Below are positions 41,220 through 50,645 of a stretch of DNA of 64,000 nt, piece by piece. The notes below the pieces were generated by a model. That model saw only the letters and a program-made list of their open reading frames with translations. It searched no databases and was not told the origin of the DNA. Positions within the stretch are counted from its first letter, which is position 1, and the number at the start of each line of letters is the position of its first letter. Source of the DNA: Nesterenkonia lutea (GTDB lineage: Bacteria > Actinomycetota > Actinomycetes > Actinomycetales > Micrococcaceae). Where the stretch lies: NCBI RefSeq assembly GCF_014873955.1, contig NZ_JADBED010000001.1, forward strand, positions 434,001-498,000. The letters run 5' to 3'. The translations under genes were made by a program, and so were the position numbers.

Positions 41220-43454
41220 ATGGGACACCGCCTCGCCGAAAGCTCCTCGCTGTACCTTCGCTCCCACGCCGAGAACCCCGTGGGCTGGTTCCCCTGGGGC
41301 GCTGAGGCCTTCGCCGAGGCGCGCCGCCGGGATGTCCCGGTGTTCGTCTCGATCGGCTACGCGGCGTGCCACTGGTGTCATGTGATGGCGCGCGAGTCCT
41401 TCGCCGATGAGGCGCTCGCGGGCGTGCTGAATGAGCGCTTCGTCGCGATCAAGGTGGACCGCGAGGAGCATCCGGATGTCGATGACACCTATATGGCGGC
41501 CACCCAGGCGATGACGGGCCAGGGCGGCTGGCCGATGAGCGTCTTCACCCTGCCCGACGGCCGGGTGTTCCATGCCGGGACTTACTTTCCGCCGCGTCGC
41601 GTGGGCCAGGTGCCCTCCTTCGCGGAGGTGCTCGAAGCCGTGCACGCCGCCTGGACCCAGCGCCGTGCGGAGGTGGAGACCTCCGCCGAGCAGATCGCCG
41701 CCTCGCTCGGAGCCCAGCGCCGCCAGCAGGCAGGCCTGGCCACCACTGTCGCCACGGAGGCGAAGGCCCCGGATTCCTCCCCATCGGCGCCCACCATGGA
41801 CGCGGCAGAGCTGGACGGTCTGATCGCCGAGGCGCTGCAGGTGCTCGCCGAGCAGGAGGACACCGCGCACGGCGGCTTCGGCTCCGCGCCGAAGTTCCCA
41901 CCGTCCCCGCTGCTCGGCTTCCTGCTCGAGCACGCCGCCTGGGACCGCGGCTCGCCGGCCGCCGGGCTGGCGATCCGCACGCTGGAGACGCTGAGCCGCT
42001 CCGCGCTGTTCGACCAGGTCGAGGGCGGGTTCGCGCGCTATGCCACCGATCTGGCCTGGGCGCTGCCGCATTTCGAGAAGATGCTCTACGACAATGCCCA
42101 GCTGCTGGGTCACAGCGCCCGGCTCAGCGTGCACCCCGCCGCAGACGCCGAGCAGCAGGAGCGGGCCGCCCGCCAGGCCAGGATGAGCATCGACTGGCTG
42201 ACCCGGCGCATGCTCCTCGAGGACTCGGGCCTGCTCGCCTCCTCGCTGGACGCCGACACCGTCGACGAGCACGGCCAGCACGCAGAGGGGGCCACCTACC
42301 TGTTCAGCGACGAGGAGCTGCGCCAGGCGGCGCTCGCCGCCGGGCTCGACGAGACCGCGGCGCAGCAGCTTCTTGCCCTGAACCACGGAGTGCCCGCGGA
42401 TGAACATGCGCTGCGCTCGGGCTCCCCGCTGCACATCACTGCCGAGACCCCGCGCACCCTGCATTTCGAGGCACCGCTGACCGGGGCCCAGACCAGACTC
42501 TGGGACCGCGTCCTGCCGGAGCTGCGGCGTCGTCGTGCGCAGCGGAATCAGCCCGCCCGCGATGAGAAGGTCGTGGCCGCGTGGAACGCGCAGGCCATCA
42601 GCTCGCTGGCGGTGGCGGCCGCGCTCTGGGCCGATGAGGCCCTGCTGGCCGACGCCGAGGAGTTGGCGCAGCGGCTCTGGGAGACCCACACAGCCCTCGA
42701 CGACGACGGCGCCGCCCGCGTCCACCGGATCTCCTACGCCGGAGCCCGTGCCGCTGAGCTGGGCGGACTTGCCGATCACGCGCACCTCGCCGTGGCCTGC
42801 TTCCAGCTCAGCTCCGCCGGAGCCGCCGGTGCACCCGCAGCAGGAGCACACGGAGACTCCGGAGCTGGGACCAGCGAGACCGGGGGAGCAGCGGGAGAGC
42901 GCCGATGGCTCGAGCGCGGCGAGGCGGTGCTGCGGCAGATGCTGAAGACCTTCGTGCAGCACCAGGACGGCGAGCTGCAGCTGCTCGAGACCGCCGACGT
43001 CGGCGGCCTGCTCTCCGCCGCCCAGCAGGGCCCGCTGCTGGCCACCCCGCTGGACGGTCCCGAGCCCAGCAGCGTCGCGGCGCTGGGTCAGGCCCTGCAG
43101 ATGGCCGAGGCGCTGGAGCTGCTCGGCGCCGAGGACATCCGGCCCGCGCAGATCCTGCAGCATGTGAAGCTCGCCGCGCCCAAGGCGCCCACCGTGGTCG
43201 GTGCCTCGCTGCTGGTCGCAGGCCGCGCGGCGCGGAGGTCGCCGGCCTTCCGCTTCCTCGGGGGCACCGCCGAACACCTGGTGGAGGTCCGGCGGGCGGG
43301 CGCGCTCTATGGGGTGTTGGTGGAGCCGGTGGCAGCGGAGCTGGTGGATCCGGAAAGTCCGCTGCGGCTGAGCGTGTGTCTCAATGCCGTGGGCTCGATG
43401 ATCTGTCTGCCCCCGGTGGACTCGGTGCCGGCTGCGCTCGATGGCCTGCGCTGA
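41220..43454 (+). CDS. DUF255 / thioredoxin-domain protein (YyaL/SPATA20 family)
   Basis: A 744-residue protein. The N-terminal DUF255 thioredoxin-like domain is recognised by [39 protein letters not shown] (the Cys-His-Trp-Cys motif) and [14 protein letters not shown]. The remaining 550 residues form the alpha/alpha-barrel of glycosidase type seen in YyaL and mammalian SPATA20, including [15 protein letters not shown] and [20 protein letters not shown]. Function is not established. ATG 41220 gives the family start; GTG 41184 or ATG 41154 would add up to 22 residues. GAGACT six bases upstream is a weak leaderless-type box. An inserted Ala/Gly-rich loop lies near residues 540-560. Confidence 0.88.
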   Translation: MGHRLAESSSLYLRSHAENPVGWFPWGAEAFAEARRRDVPVFVSIGYAACHWCHVMARESFADEALAGVLNERFVAIKVDREEHPDVDDTYMAATQAMTGQGGWPMSVFTLPDGRVFHAGTYFPPRRVGQVPSFAEVLEAVHAAWTQRRAEVETSAEQIAASLGAQRRQQAGLATTVATEAKAPDSSPSAPTMDAAELDGLIAEALQVLAEQEDTAHGGFGSAPKFPPSPLLGFLLEHAAWDRGSPAAGLAIRTLETLSRSALFDQVEGGFARYATDLAWALPHFEKMLYDNAQLLGHSARLSVHPAADAEQQERAARQARMSIDWLTRRMLLEDSGLLASSLDADTVDEHGQHAEGATYLFSDEELRQAALAAGLDETAAQQLLALNHGVPADEHALRSGSPLHITAETPRTLHFEAPLTGAQTRLWDRVLPELRRRRAQRNQPARDEKVVAAWNAQAISSLAVAAALWADEALLADAEELAQRLWETHTALDDDGAARVHRISYAGARAAELGGLADHAHLAVACFQLSSAGAAGAPAAGAHGDSGAGTSETGGAAGERRWLERGEAVLRQMLKTFVQHQDGELQLLETADVGGLLSAAQQGPLLATPLDGPEPSSVAALGQALQMAEALELLGAEDIRPAQILQHVKLAAPKAPTVVGASLLVAGRAARRSPAFRFLGGTAEHLVEVRRAGALYGVLVEPVAAELVDPESPLRLSVCLNAVGSMICLPPVDSVPAALDGLR

Positions 43455-43469
43455 GGCGGGGGAGAGGAC

Positions 43470-44183
43470 TCAGCCCAGCAGGGCGAACATGATCGCGATG
43501 TAGTGGCAGATGAAACCGATCAGCGTGCAGGCGTGGAAGAGCTCGTGGAACCCGAACCACTCCCGCGAGATGTTGGGACGCTTGAGAGCGTAGAAGACGG
43601 CCCCGATGATGTAGGCGGCCCCGCCCACGCAGATCAGTGTGGCCGCCACCGCATCGGCGGCGAAGAAGTCTCCGATGAAGATCAGCGCCGCCAGGCCGAG
43701 GATCACATAGCTGGGGGTGTAGAGCCAGCGAGGTGCGCTGGTCCAGAAGATCCTGAAGGCGGCGCCGACCAGGGCTCCGATCCACACCGAGACCAGCAGG
43801 ATAGTGTCTCTGGGCTCCGGCAGCAGAGCCAGCGTCAGCGGGGTATAGGTGCCCGCGATGATCAGCATGATGTTGGTGTGGTCCAGGCGCTTGAGCACCA
43901 TGCCTGTCCGGTGAGACCAGTTCCCCACATGGTAGGTGGCGGAGACGACGAAGAGCATCAGCCCGGTGATCACATAGACCACGCAGGCCGCACGCAGCGC
44001 TCCCGACGGCGCCAGGACGATGAGCACGATGCCGGCGATCAGCGCGAACGGGATCATGCCTGCGTGCAGCCAGCCGCGCAGCCGGGGCTTCACGTGCGAG
44101 GAACCGGCGAAGGAGGCGCTGCCGGGGCCTTCCTGGGCTGCTTCGAGGACGGGATGCTCGGTCTGCTGCTCGTCGGGGGACAC
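43470..44183 (-). CDS. trhA: TrhA / hemolysin III family membrane protein
   Basis: A 237-residue seven-helix protein of the PAQR/hemolysin III family. Typical segments are LRGWLHAGMIPFALIAGIVL, FVVSATYHVGNWSHRTGMVL with the conserved Ser and His, RLDHTNIMLIIAGTYTPLTL with Asp-His, and the C-terminal FGFHELFHACTLIGFICHY with two His. These His and Asp residues form the presumed metal site of PAQR hydrolases. Bacterial TrhA proteins are linked to membrane-fluidity control rather than lysis. GTG 44183 follows TACACT six bases away. It diverges from the prenyl transferase gene, the Rv1085c/Rv1086 arrangement of M. tuberculosis. Confidence 0.9.
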   Translation of the reverse strand: MSPDEQQTEHPVLEAAQEGPGSASFAGSSHVKPRLRGWLHAGMIPFALIAGIVLIVLAPSGALRAACVVYVITGLMLFVVSATYHVGNWSHRTGMVLKRLDHTNIMLIIAGTYTPLTLALLPEPRDTILLVSVWIGALVGAAFRIFWTSAPRWLYTPSYVILGLAALIFIGDFFAADAVAATLICVGGAAYIIGAVFYALKRPNISREWFGFHELFHACTLIGFICHYIAIMFALLG

Positions 44184-44189
44184 GGCACA

Positions 44190-44195
44190 AGTGTA
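44190..44195 (-). promoter_or_regulatory. Leaderless -10 box for trhA
   Basis: TACACT on the minus strand ends six bases before GTG 44183. Confidence 0.55.
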
Positions 44196-44310
44196 GGACG
44201 GAACCGAACCGGCCAGTAACCTCGTGTGGCGCAGAACGCAGCACGTCGGCCGATCAGCCCAGCCCGGATCACCCGACCGTCCCTTAGGGTGGGGAATGCA
44301 TCAATACTGC

Positions 44311-44316
44311 AGGAGG
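44311..44316 (+). promoter_or_regulatory. Shine-Dalgarno deciding the TTG start of the prenyl transferase
   Basis: AGGAGG lies five bases before TTG 44322. The only earlier in-frame start, at 44226, has no such site. Confidence 0.65.
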
Positions 44317-44321
44317 ATCCA

Positions 44322-45104
44322 TTGGGGTTGCGCAATCTCGCCTATGCCGTCTATGAACGGCGGATCAGTCGTGCTCTGCCCAAGGATCGCATCCCGAAGC
44401 ACATCGGCGTGGTCGTGGACGGCAATCGACGCTGGGCCCGGCTGGCGGGAACGCCGACGGCGGACGGTCACCTCGCGGGCGCCAAAAAGATCGTCGAGTT
44501 CATCGACTGGTGCGCCGAGCTCGGCGTGCCCACGGTGACCCTGTACATGCTCTCCACCGACAACATGAACCGCTCGGCCGATGAGCTGGATCAGCTCATG
44601 GACATCATCGCTGACACCCTGGAGCGCCTCTGCGAGTCCCGGCCCGGGGGGCGGCCCGTGCGGGTGCACCCCGTGGGACAGCCGGAGCTGCTGCCCGCCC
44701 CGCTCGCCGCCCGGCTGCGCAGCATGGATGCGGATCTGGCCCACGCCGAGGAGGAGCCCGCCGTGCACGTGAACGTCGCCGTGGGCTACGGCGGTCGTCA
44801 GGAGATCGTCGACGCGGTCAAGGATCTGCTCCGCGACGCCGAGTCCCAGGGCCGCAGCCTCAGCGAGGTGGCGCAGGATCTGACGCCCGGCTCGATCGCT
44901 GACTGGCTCTACACCCGTGGCCAGCCCGATCCGGAGCTGATCATCCGCACCTCGGGGGAGCAGCGCCTCTCCGGCTTCCTGATGTGGCAGTCGGCCTACT
45001 CGGAGTTCTACTTCTGTGAGGCCCTGTGGCCCGATTTTCGCCGCGTGGACTTCATCCGCGCGCTGCGTGACTACGCCCAGCGGCAGCGCCGCTTCGGCAA
45101 CTGA
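44322..45104 (+). CDS. Cis-prenyl transferase (isoprenyl diphosphate synthase, UppS family)
   Basis: A 260-residue enzyme adding isoprene units in Z configuration. The catalytic Asp is in HIGVVVDGNRRWARLAG near residues 27-43. LYMLSTDNMNRS carries the usual Ser-x-x-Asn. The signature RTSGEQRLSGFLMWQSAYSE and FCEALWPDF complete the active site. By synteny with Rv1086 it may be the short-chain (Z-FPP) synthase that feeds decaprenyl phosphate synthesis rather than the long-chain enzyme; sequence alone does not settle this. The rare TTG 44322 start is supported by AGGAGG; TTG 44328 is an alternative. The frame is open to 44226, but that part lacks family similarity. Confidence 0.88.
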   Translation: MGLRNLAYAVYERRISRALPKDRIPKHIGVVVDGNRRWARLAGTPTADGHLAGAKKIVEFIDWCAELGVPTVTLYMLSTDNMNRSADELDQLMDIIADTLERLCESRPGGRPVRVHPVGQPELLPAPLAARLRSMDADLAHAEEEPAVHVNVAVGYGGRQEIVDAVKDLLRDAESQGRSLSEVAQDLTPGSIADWLYTRGQPDPELIIRTSGEQRLSGFLMWQSAYSEFYFCEALWPDFRRVDFIRALRDYAQRQRRFGN

Positions 45105-45210
45105 ACTGTTCACCCGTTCGTAACCGGAGAACGCTCCGAACTACTGCCATGTAATTCGATCCAGGAGTACGCTTCAAAGTGTCAGAACACTGACCGGAGA
45201 GGCCCGATAG

Positions 45211-45370
45211 CGTATGCCCCAGGCATCACGTGGAAGGGGTCGGACCGGCCCCACGGGGCCGAACCGACCACACCCTGAGAATCGATACGGGGACAGTACA
45301 AGGTTCCGCCGCGAGCCAGATGCACTTCACCGGTGCATCCCCGCTCGTGGACGGGACCTTCTGTGTTCCC
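45211..45370 (+). ncRNA. Candidate structured leader RNA of phoH2
   Basis: Three consecutive folds fill most of the gap before phoH2. P1 45211-45230: ATGCC-CCA-GGCAT extended by CGT/ACG. P2 45238-45269: GGTCGG/CCGACC enclosing GGCCCC-ACG-GGGGCC. P3 45290-45370: GGGA(CA)/TGTGTTCCC, then AAGGTTCC/GGGACCTT, then CGCGAG/CTCGTG, then GATGCAC-TTCACCG-GTGCATC. The ribosome site GGAG begins seven bases after P3. I cannot match it to ydaO, cobalamin, glycine, SAM or M-box elements. The fold is read by eye. Confidence 0.55.
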
Positions 45371-45385
45371 GGGTATGGAGAAACC

Positions 45386-46762
45386 GTGGCCTCCTCGCAC
45401 CTGACCCCAGCAACCCCAGACTCTCTCGGCACAGCTGAGCTTGATTCAGCCGTGGCCGGAGAAGTCGCCCAGAAGTCCTATGTGCTCGACACCTCAGTGC
45501 TGCTCTCGGACCCCAAGGCGTTCCTGCGCTTCGCCGAACATGAGGTCATCCTTCCCGTGGTGGTCATCTCCGAGCTGGAGAAGAAGCGTCACGACGCTGA
45601 GCTGGGATACTTCGCCCGTTCCGCACTGCGGCTGCTCGACGAGCTGCGCGTCAAGCACGGAGCGCTGAACCGTCCGATCCCGCTCAACGATGAGGGCGGG
45701 GAGCTGCTGGTGGAGCTCAACCACATCTCCCTGGAGGTGCTCCCGGCCGGCTTCCGCGGAGCCGACAACGATGCGCGGATCCTGGCCGTGGCGAAGAACT
45801 TCGCCGACGAGGGACGCGATGTCACCGTGGTCTCCAAGGATCTGCCCATGCGGGTCAAGGCCTCTGCCATGGGCCTCGCCGCGGACGAGTACCGCAATGA
45901 GTGGGTCACCGATTCCGGCTGGACCGGTCTGGCCGAGGTGACGGCCACGGAGGAGCAGGTCAACGCGCTCTACGACGGCGAGAAGATCGATCTCGAGGAC
46001 GCCGAGGAGCTGCCGGTCAACACCGGACTGGTGATCTCCTCGGGACGCGGCTCTGCGCTGGGACGGGTGCACCAGCACGGCACCTCACGGAAGTACGTGC
46101 AGGTGGTGCGCGGGGACCGCGAGGTCTTCGGGCTCCACGGACGCTCCGCCGAACAGCGCCTGGCCATCGACATGCTCATGGACCCCGAGCTCGGCATCGT
46201 CTCGATGGGAGGTCGAGCGGGGACGGGGAAGTCTGCGCTCGCCCTCTGCGCGGGCCTGGAGGCCGTGTTGGAGCGTGGGGAGCACAAGAAGATCATCGTC
46301 TTCCGCCCGCTGTTCGCCGTGGGCGGGCAGGAGCTGGGCTATCTCCCGGGCTCCGAGGCGGAGAAGATGAACCCCTGGGGCCAGGCGGTCTATGACACCC
46401 TCGGCGCCCTGGTCTCGCAGAATGCGCTGGAGGAGATCATGCACCGCGGACTGCTCGAGGTGCTGCCGCTGACCCATATCCGCGGACGTTCGCTGCATGA
46501 CGCATGGGTGATCGTGGATGAGGCGCAGTCACTGGAGAAGAACGTGCTGCTCACCGTGATGTCCCGCATGGGGCAGAACTCGAAGATCGTGCTCACCCAC
46601 GACATCGCCCAGCGCGACAACCTGCGCGTGGGCCGCCACGACGGGATCGCCGCCGTGGTGGAGATCGTCAAGGGGAATCCGCTCTTCGGGCATGTCACGC
46701 TGACCCGTTCCGAGCGCTCGCGGATCGCGGCGCTGGTCACGGAGCTGCTCGAAGACGCCTGA
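45386..46762 (+). CDS. phoH2: PhoH2-type PIN-PhoH ATPase/ribonuclease
   Basis: A 458-residue protein fusing an N-terminal PIN nuclease domain to a PhoH RNA helicase/ATPase. The PIN domain starts [20 protein letters not shown] (first catalytic Asp near residue 34), with further acidic positions in [11 protein letters not shown] and [14 protein letters not shown]. The PhoH domain has Walker [14 protein letters not shown] near 274-286 and Walker [15 protein letters not shown] near 373. In mycobacteria such proteins unwind and cleave RNA and have been described as toxin-antitoxin components. GTG 45386 has GGAG five bases upstream and gives the family start; the open frame back to 45230 is the structured leader. 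Confidence 0.9.
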   Translation: MASSHLTPATPDSLGTAELDSAVAGEVAQKSYVLDTSVLLSDPKAFLRFAEHEVILPVVVISELEKKRHDAELGYFARSALRLLDELRVKHGALNRPIPLNDEGGELLVELNHISLEVLPAGFRGADNDARILAVAKNFADEGRDVTVVSKDLPMRVKASAMGLAADEYRNEWVTDSGWTGLAEVTATEEQVNALYDGEKIDLEDAEELPVNTGLVISSGRGSALGRVHQHGTSRKYVQVVRGDREVFGLHGRSAEQRLAIDMLMDPELGIVSMGGRAGTGKSALALCAGLEAVLERGEHKKIIVFRPLFAVGGQELGYLPGSEAEKMNPWGQAVYDTLGALVSQNALEEIMHRGLLEVLPLTHIRGRSLHDAWVIVDEAQSLEKNVLLTVMSRMGQNSKIVLTHDIAQRDNLRVGRHDGIAAVVEIVKGNPLFGHVTLTRSERSRIAALVTELLEDA

Positions 46763-46813
46763 GCCCGGGCTGCCGGACGCGGAATGACTCGGACCTGCTG
46801 AGCGGGCAGCGCG

Positions 46814-46843
46814 CGTCGTCACCTGGGGCGTCGTCACCTGGGG
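46814..46843. repeat. 15-base perfect tandem duplication at the rhomboid stop
   Basis: CGTCGTCACCTGGGG occurs twice head to tail (46814-46828 and 46829-46843). The second copy contains the rhomboid stop codon; the first provides another stop in the same frame. Confidence 0.8.
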
Positions 46844-47541
46844 GAGATGCGTGCTGCCCGTTCGGCTCGGGCCTGCCGGGTGAAGAACAGTGCGACGACG
46901 ACGCCGGCCACCGCCCCTGCCAGGTGCCCGGTCCAGGACACCCCGCCGGGGCTGATCGGGGTCATGCCGACCAGCATGCTCAGGCCATAGAGGAACAGCA
47001 CAGCGAGGGAGAACACCACCGCGAGAATGCGCCGGGTCAGGATCCCGTAGGCGACGAGGAAGGTGGCGAAGCCGTAGATGACCGCCGAGGCGCCGATGTG
47101 CAGCCCTCCGCAGTCGAAGCCCTCCGGCGCGTGGCAGACCCAGGGGGTGCCGCCGATCCAGAGCAGGACCCCGGAGAGCAGCCAGATCAGGCCGGTGATC
47201 TTCACGAAGTGCCGGGTCAGCAGGGAGAGCATCCCGCCCAGAATCAGCCAGGACATCGTGTTGCTGAACAGGTGACCCAGGCTGCCGTGCAGCAGGGGCA
47301 TGAACAGGATCCCCAGCAGGCCGTCGGCGTCCCTGGCCTGCAGGCCGAGCGCGCGATTGATCCAGTTCCCGGTGAAGAACGAGGCCAGGAAGAAGGCCCA
47401 CATCCCTGCCAGCGGCACCACCACCGGGAGGAAGGTCCGTCCGAAGGTGGACTTCAGATCCGAACTCAGCGAGCCCCAGGAATCTCCGGACCCGCTGCTG
47501 AACTCCTTGCCCGCTCGGGGGTCCTGCAATGATCGGCTCAT
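46834..47541 (-). CDS. Rhomboid-family intramembrane serine protease
   Basis: A 235-residue protein with about six helices. Rhomboid features are PLLHGSLGHLFSNTMSW (conserved His and Asn before helix 2), the nucleophile region HIGASAVIYGFATFLVAYG, and the catalytic His in SWTGHLAGAVAG. The serine motif is Gly-Ala-Ser-Ala where most rhomboids have Gly-x-Ser-Gly, a variant seen in some actinobacterial members. Two cysteines (WVCHAPEGFDCGG) flank an external loop and may pair. ATG 47541 follows TAGCAT six bases away. The substrate is unknown. It is convergent with phoH2. Confidence 0.85.
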   Translation of the reverse strand: MSRSLQDPRAGKEFSSGSGDSWGSLSSDLKSTFGRTFLPVVVPLAGMWAFFLASFFTGNWINRALGLQARDADGLLGILFMPLLHGSLGHLFSNTMSWLILGGMLSLLTRHFVKITGLIWLLSGVLLWIGGTPWVCHAPEGFDCGGLHIGASAVIYGFATFLVAYGILTRRILAVVFSLAVLFLYGLSMLVGMTPISPGGVSWTGHLAGAVAGVVVALFFTRQARAERAARISPR

Positions 47542-47547
47542 ACACCC

Positions 47548-47553
47548 ATGCTA
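47548..47553 (-). promoter_or_regulatory. Leaderless -10 box for the rhomboid gene
   Basis: TAGCAT on the minus strand ends six bases before ATG 47541. Confidence 0.5.
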
Positions 47554-47618
47554 CTGAGCCAAACGGCCCCGGGTCGCTGTGCGTCCGGTGCCGACGGTGG
47601 TCACAGCCCAGCACGTGG

Positions 47619-47664
47619 CCTAAGATCTGGGGAGACGAGCTGATACTTAGGCAGGCAAACTATT
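47619..47664. promoter_or_regulatory. Possible MarR operator region
   Basis: CCTAAG at 47619 and CTTAGG at 47646 form an inverted pair, and TTAGGCAGGC lies within 47647-47656, about 45 bases before the MarR gene. The arrangement fits autoregulation but the palindrome is imperfect. Confidence 0.35.
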
Positions 47665-47702
47665 CAGTGGCGATGGACGCGTGATCCCGTCGTGAGGTGA
47701 GA

Positions 47703-48251
47703 ATGTTGAAGGACGAGGCCCGCCGCGAGGCGCCAGAGGTCGGTTCAGCAGACTCCGCCGCCAGCTCTGTGACCGGGCCGGCCAAGGACAGCGGCTTCTG
47801 GTACAGCGGCACCGCTCATGCGCCGAGCTCCGTGGATGTGTTGAACCTCCTGCGCAGGTACCGCGAGTCTGAGCGGCGCATGCGCGCCCGGACCCGCGAT
47901 GCAATGGGCATGGGGGAGACCGACCTGCTCGCGCTGCGACACGTGCTGCGCGCCCAGTCCACCGGCGTGCTGCTGCGCCAGCGCGACCTGGCCCATGAGC
48001 TGGAGATCAGCGCCGCCTCGGTCAGCGTGCTGGCGGATCGACTGATCCGGGACGGATACGTCCGGCGGGTGCCGGTTCCCGGTGACCGTCGCTCCGTGGC
48101 CATCGAGCCCACGATCGCCGGCGATGACGAGGTCCGGGACACGCTCAGCGAGATGCACCGCAGGATGCTCGGTGCCGTCGAGACCCTCACCGAGGAGGAG
48201 CGCGAGGCTGTGGCCAAGTTCCTCAATGGGTTGATCACCAGCGTGGAATGA
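47703..48251 (+). CDS. MarR-family transcriptional regulator
   Basis: A 182-residue regulator. After a polar N-terminus of about 45 residues, the winged helix shows MGETDLLALRHVLRAQ, DLAHELEISAASVSVLADRL (recognition helix) and the wing VRRVPVPGDRRSVAIEPT, followed by C-terminal dimerisation helices ending EEREAVAKFLNGLI. ATG 47703 has GAGGTGA just upstream; GTG 47697 is an alternative two codons earlier. The alpha/beta hydrolase gene follows at 45 bases and may be its target. Ligand unknown. Confidence 0.88.
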   Translation: MLKDEARREAPEVGSADSAASSVTGPAKDSGFWYSGTAHAPSSVDVLNLLRRYRESERRMRARTRDAMGMGETDLLALRHVLRAQSTGVLLRQRDLAHELEISAASVSVLADRLIRDGYVRRVPVPGDRRSVAIEPTIAGDDEVRDTLSEMHRRMLGAVETLTEEEREAVAKFLNGLITSVE

Positions 48252-48283
48252 ACCAGGCTGGGTGAACATCACCCTGAGGCCAT

Positions 48284-48290
48284 GGAGGAG
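48284..48290 (+). promoter_or_regulatory. Shine-Dalgarno deciding the hydrolase start
   Basis: GGAGGAG lies six bases before ATG 48297, so the earlier in-frame ATG at 48282 is unlikely to be used. Confidence 0.65.
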
Positions 48291-48296
48291 TCCGAC

Positions 48297-49145
48297 ATGA
48301 CTGAGAACCCCGCAGTGCCCGCGAAGGCCGGAGCGGCAGAGAACGCCGTGACGCTCAACATCGATGACCACGGTGGCGAGGGCCGCCCTGTGGTGCTCAT
48401 CCACGGCTGGCCGCTCACCGCAGAATCCTGGTCCGCGCAGATCGACACCCTGATCGCCGCCGGGTTCCGTGTGATCACCTATGACCGCCGCGGGTTCGGC
48501 GGGTCGGCGGCGCCAGGGTCCGGATATGACTACGACTCCTTCGCCGATGACCTGGAGCGGGTCCTGGATGACCTGGACCTCGAAGATGCCACGCTGGTCG
48601 GCTTCTCCATGGGCGGTGGTGAGGTGGCTCGCTATGCCGCTCGCCACGGAGTCCAGCGCCTTCATTCGGTGGTCTTCGCCTCGGCGGTCCCGCCGTGCCT
48701 GATGCAGTCGGCGCAGAACCCGGACGGTCCGCTCGATGCGGAGACCTTCGAGCAGATGCGCGAGGGACTTCAGCAGGATCCGGAGGGCTTCTACGAGCAG
48801 TTCACCACGGATTTCCTCTCTGCCCAGGGGGAGCTGGCGGTCAGCGACGGACAGCGCGAGGAGGTGCTGGCACTGGCCAGGCAGGCCGATCACACCGCCG
48901 CACTGGGGTCCATGGACGCGTGGGCGCACACGGACTTCAGGGCGGACCTCGACGCCGTCACTGTGCCTGCCCTCATCATCCACGGAGACTCCGACGCCGT
49001 GGTCCCCTTCGAAGGCTCCGGAAGGCGGACGCATGACGCACTGCCCGGGTCCGAGCTGGTGGTCATCGAAGGCGCCCCGCACGGCGTGAATATCAGCCAT
49101 TCAGACGACTTCAACCGGGGGCTCATCGAATTCCTGGTCCGCTGA
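48297..49145 (+). CDS. Alpha/beta hydrolase (non-haem haloperoxidase/arylesterase-like)
   Basis: A 282-residue cofactor-free hydrolase. The oxyanion loop is LIHGWPLTAESWSAQ near residues 32-46, and YDRRGFGGSAAP follows. The nucleophile Ser is in LVGFSMGGGEVARYAARHG near 101-119, Asp in ALIIHGDSDAVVPFEG and His in APHGVNISHSDDFN. This layout belongs to the non-haem chloroperoxidase/arylesterase group, whose natural substrates are mostly unknown esters. It follows a MarR regulator and could be under its control. Start fixed by GGAGGAG. Normal length, no defects. Confidence 0.88.
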   Translation: MTENPAVPAKAGAAENAVTLNIDDHGGEGRPVVLIHGWPLTAESWSAQIDTLIAAGFRVITYDRRGFGGSAAPGSGYDYDSFADDLERVLDDLDLEDATLVGFSMGGGEVARYAARHGVQRLHSVVFASAVPPCLMQSAQNPDGPLDAETFEQMREGLQQDPEGFYEQFTTDFLSAQGELAVSDGQREEVLALARQADHTAALGSMDAWAHTDFRADLDAVTVPALIIHGDSDAVVPFEGSGRRTHDALPGSELVVIEGAPHGVNISHSDDFNRGLIEFLVR

Positions 49146-49191
49146 CGGGCGTCCCCGTCCGGCAGGTCGCACGTTCGGCGCGTCCGGTTAT

Positions 49192-49197
49192 TAGACT
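49192..49197 (+). promoter_or_regulatory. Leaderless -10 box for fumC
   Basis: TAGACT ends six bases before ATG 49204. The hexamer is identical to the one before add. Confidence 0.6.
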
Positions 49198-49203
49198 GAC
49201 GCC

Positions 49204-50625
49204 ATGACCCAGAACACTGCTGAGACCGAATACCGTATCGAGCGCGACACCATGGGTGAGGTGAAGGTGCCCGCCCAGGCCCTGTACCGCGCACAGACCC
49301 AGCGTGCTGTGGAGAACTTCCCGATCTCGGGACGCACTCTGGAGCGCGCACACATCGAAGCGCTGGCCCGGGTGAAGAAGGCCGCGGCGCTGGCCAACAA
49401 GGACCTCGGAGTCCTCGACGCCGAGCTCGCCGAGGCCATCGTCCACGCCGCCGAGCAGGTGGAGTCCGGAGACCTGGACGAGCACTTCCCGATCGACGTG
49501 TTCCAGACCGGCTCCGGAACCTCCTCGAACATGAACACCAACGAGGTGCTCGCCACGCTGGCCAACCGCTACCTGGCGGAGAAGGGCTCGGACAAGGAAG
49601 TCCACCCCAACGATCACGTCAACGCCTCCCAGTCCTCCAACGATGTCTTCCCCACCTCGGTGCATGTGGCCGCCACCTCTGCCCTGGTCAACGACCTGCA
49701 GCCGGCGCTGGCCTATCTCGCCGAGTCCCTGGAGACCAAGTCCAAGGAGTTCGCCACCGTGGTGAAGTCCGGTCGCACCCACCTGATGGACGCGACCCCG
49801 GTGACCCTGGGCCAGGAGTTCGGCGGATACGCCGCGCAGGTCCGCTACGGCATCGAGCGCATCGAGTCCGCGCTGCCGCGGGTGGCGGAGGTTCCGCTGG
49901 GCGGCACCGCCGTGGGCACCGGGATCAACACCCCGCAGGGCTTCGCGGAGAAGGCCATCGCCAACCTGGCCGCAGACACCGGGCTGCTGCTGACCGAGGC
50001 GCGCGACCACTTCGAGGCCCAGGCCAACCGGGACGGGCTCGTGGAGGCCTCCGGGCAGCTGCGCAACATCGCGTACTCGCTGATGAAGATCAACAACGAC
50101 CTGCGCTGGATGGGCTCTGGCCCGAACACCGGCCTGGGCGAGATCTCGCTGCCGGATCTGCAGCCCGGCTCCTCGATCATGCCCGGCAAGGTCAACCCGG
50201 TGATCTGCGAATCAGCGATCCAGGTCTGCGCCCAGGTGATCGGCAATGACACCACCGTGGCGCTGTCCTCCACCAACGGTGCCTTCGAGCTCAATGTGGG
50301 CATCCCCGTGATGGCCGCGAACCTGCTGGAGTCCATCCGCCTGCTGAAGAACACCAGCTACGTGATGGCCGACAAGATGATCAAGGGCCTGACCGCCAAT
50401 GAGGAGCGCGCCGCGTTCCTGGCTGCCGCCTCGCCGTCGGTGGTGACCCCGCTGAACAAGCACATCGGCTATGAGGCCGCCGCGGAGATCGCCAAGCACG
50501 CGGTGAAGAACAAGCTCACGGTGCGCGACGCCGTCGTCGAGCTGGGCTATATCGAACGCGGCGACCTCACCGAGGCGCAGCTGGATGAGTCCCTGGACCT
50601 GATGAGCATGACCCGCCCCGGCTGA
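49204..50625 (+). CDS. fumC: Fumarate hydratase class II
   Basis: A 473-residue iron-independent fumarase converting fumarate to malate in the TCA cycle, directly downstream of succinate dehydrogenase in the pathway. Active-site segments are [18 protein letters not shown] near residues 100-117, [16 protein letters not shown], the catalytic region [20 protein letters not shown] and the lyase signature [12 protein letters not shown] near 321-332. ATG 49204 is right behind a -10 box. A 64-base near-perfect palindrome follows the stop by 20 bases. The fum-glpX-DUF4245 grouping is as in mycobacteria, here with three genes between. Confidence 0.96.
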   Translation: MTQNTAETEYRIERDTMGEVKVPAQALYRAQTQRAVENFPISGRTLERAHIEALARVKKAAALANKDLGVLDAELAEAIVHAAEQVESGDLDEHFPIDVFQTGSGTSSNMNTNEVLATLANRYLAEKGSDKEVHPNDHVNASQSSNDVFPTSVHVAATSALVNDLQPALAYLAESLETKSKEFATVVKSGRTHLMDATPVTLGQEFGGYAAQVRYGIERIESALPRVAEVPLGGTAVGTGINTPQGFAEKAIANLAADTGLLLTEARDHFEAQANRDGLVEASGQLRNIAYSLMKINNDLRWMGSGPNTGLGEISLPDLQPGSSIMPGKVNPVICESAIQVCAQVIGNDTTVALSSTNGAFELNVGIPVMAANLLESIRLLKNTSYVMADKMIKGLTANEERAAFLAAASPSVVTPLNKHIGYEAAAEIAKHAVKNKLTVRDAVVELGYIERGDLTEAQLDESLDLMSMTRPG

Positions 50626-50645
50626 TCGGGCCCATACTGACCACC

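Noticed and set aside
41067..43277. A 736-codon open frame opposite the DUF255 gene
   Set aside because: It has the antisense-shadow composition (Gly, Arg, Leu, Gln, His) and the plus-strand protein has strong family motifs.
45238..45370. phoH2 leader as a ydaO/c-di-AMP or cobalamin riboswitch
   Set aside because: The conserved GGGTGAATC-type core and pseudoknot of ydaO and the GCCACTG B12 box are absent.
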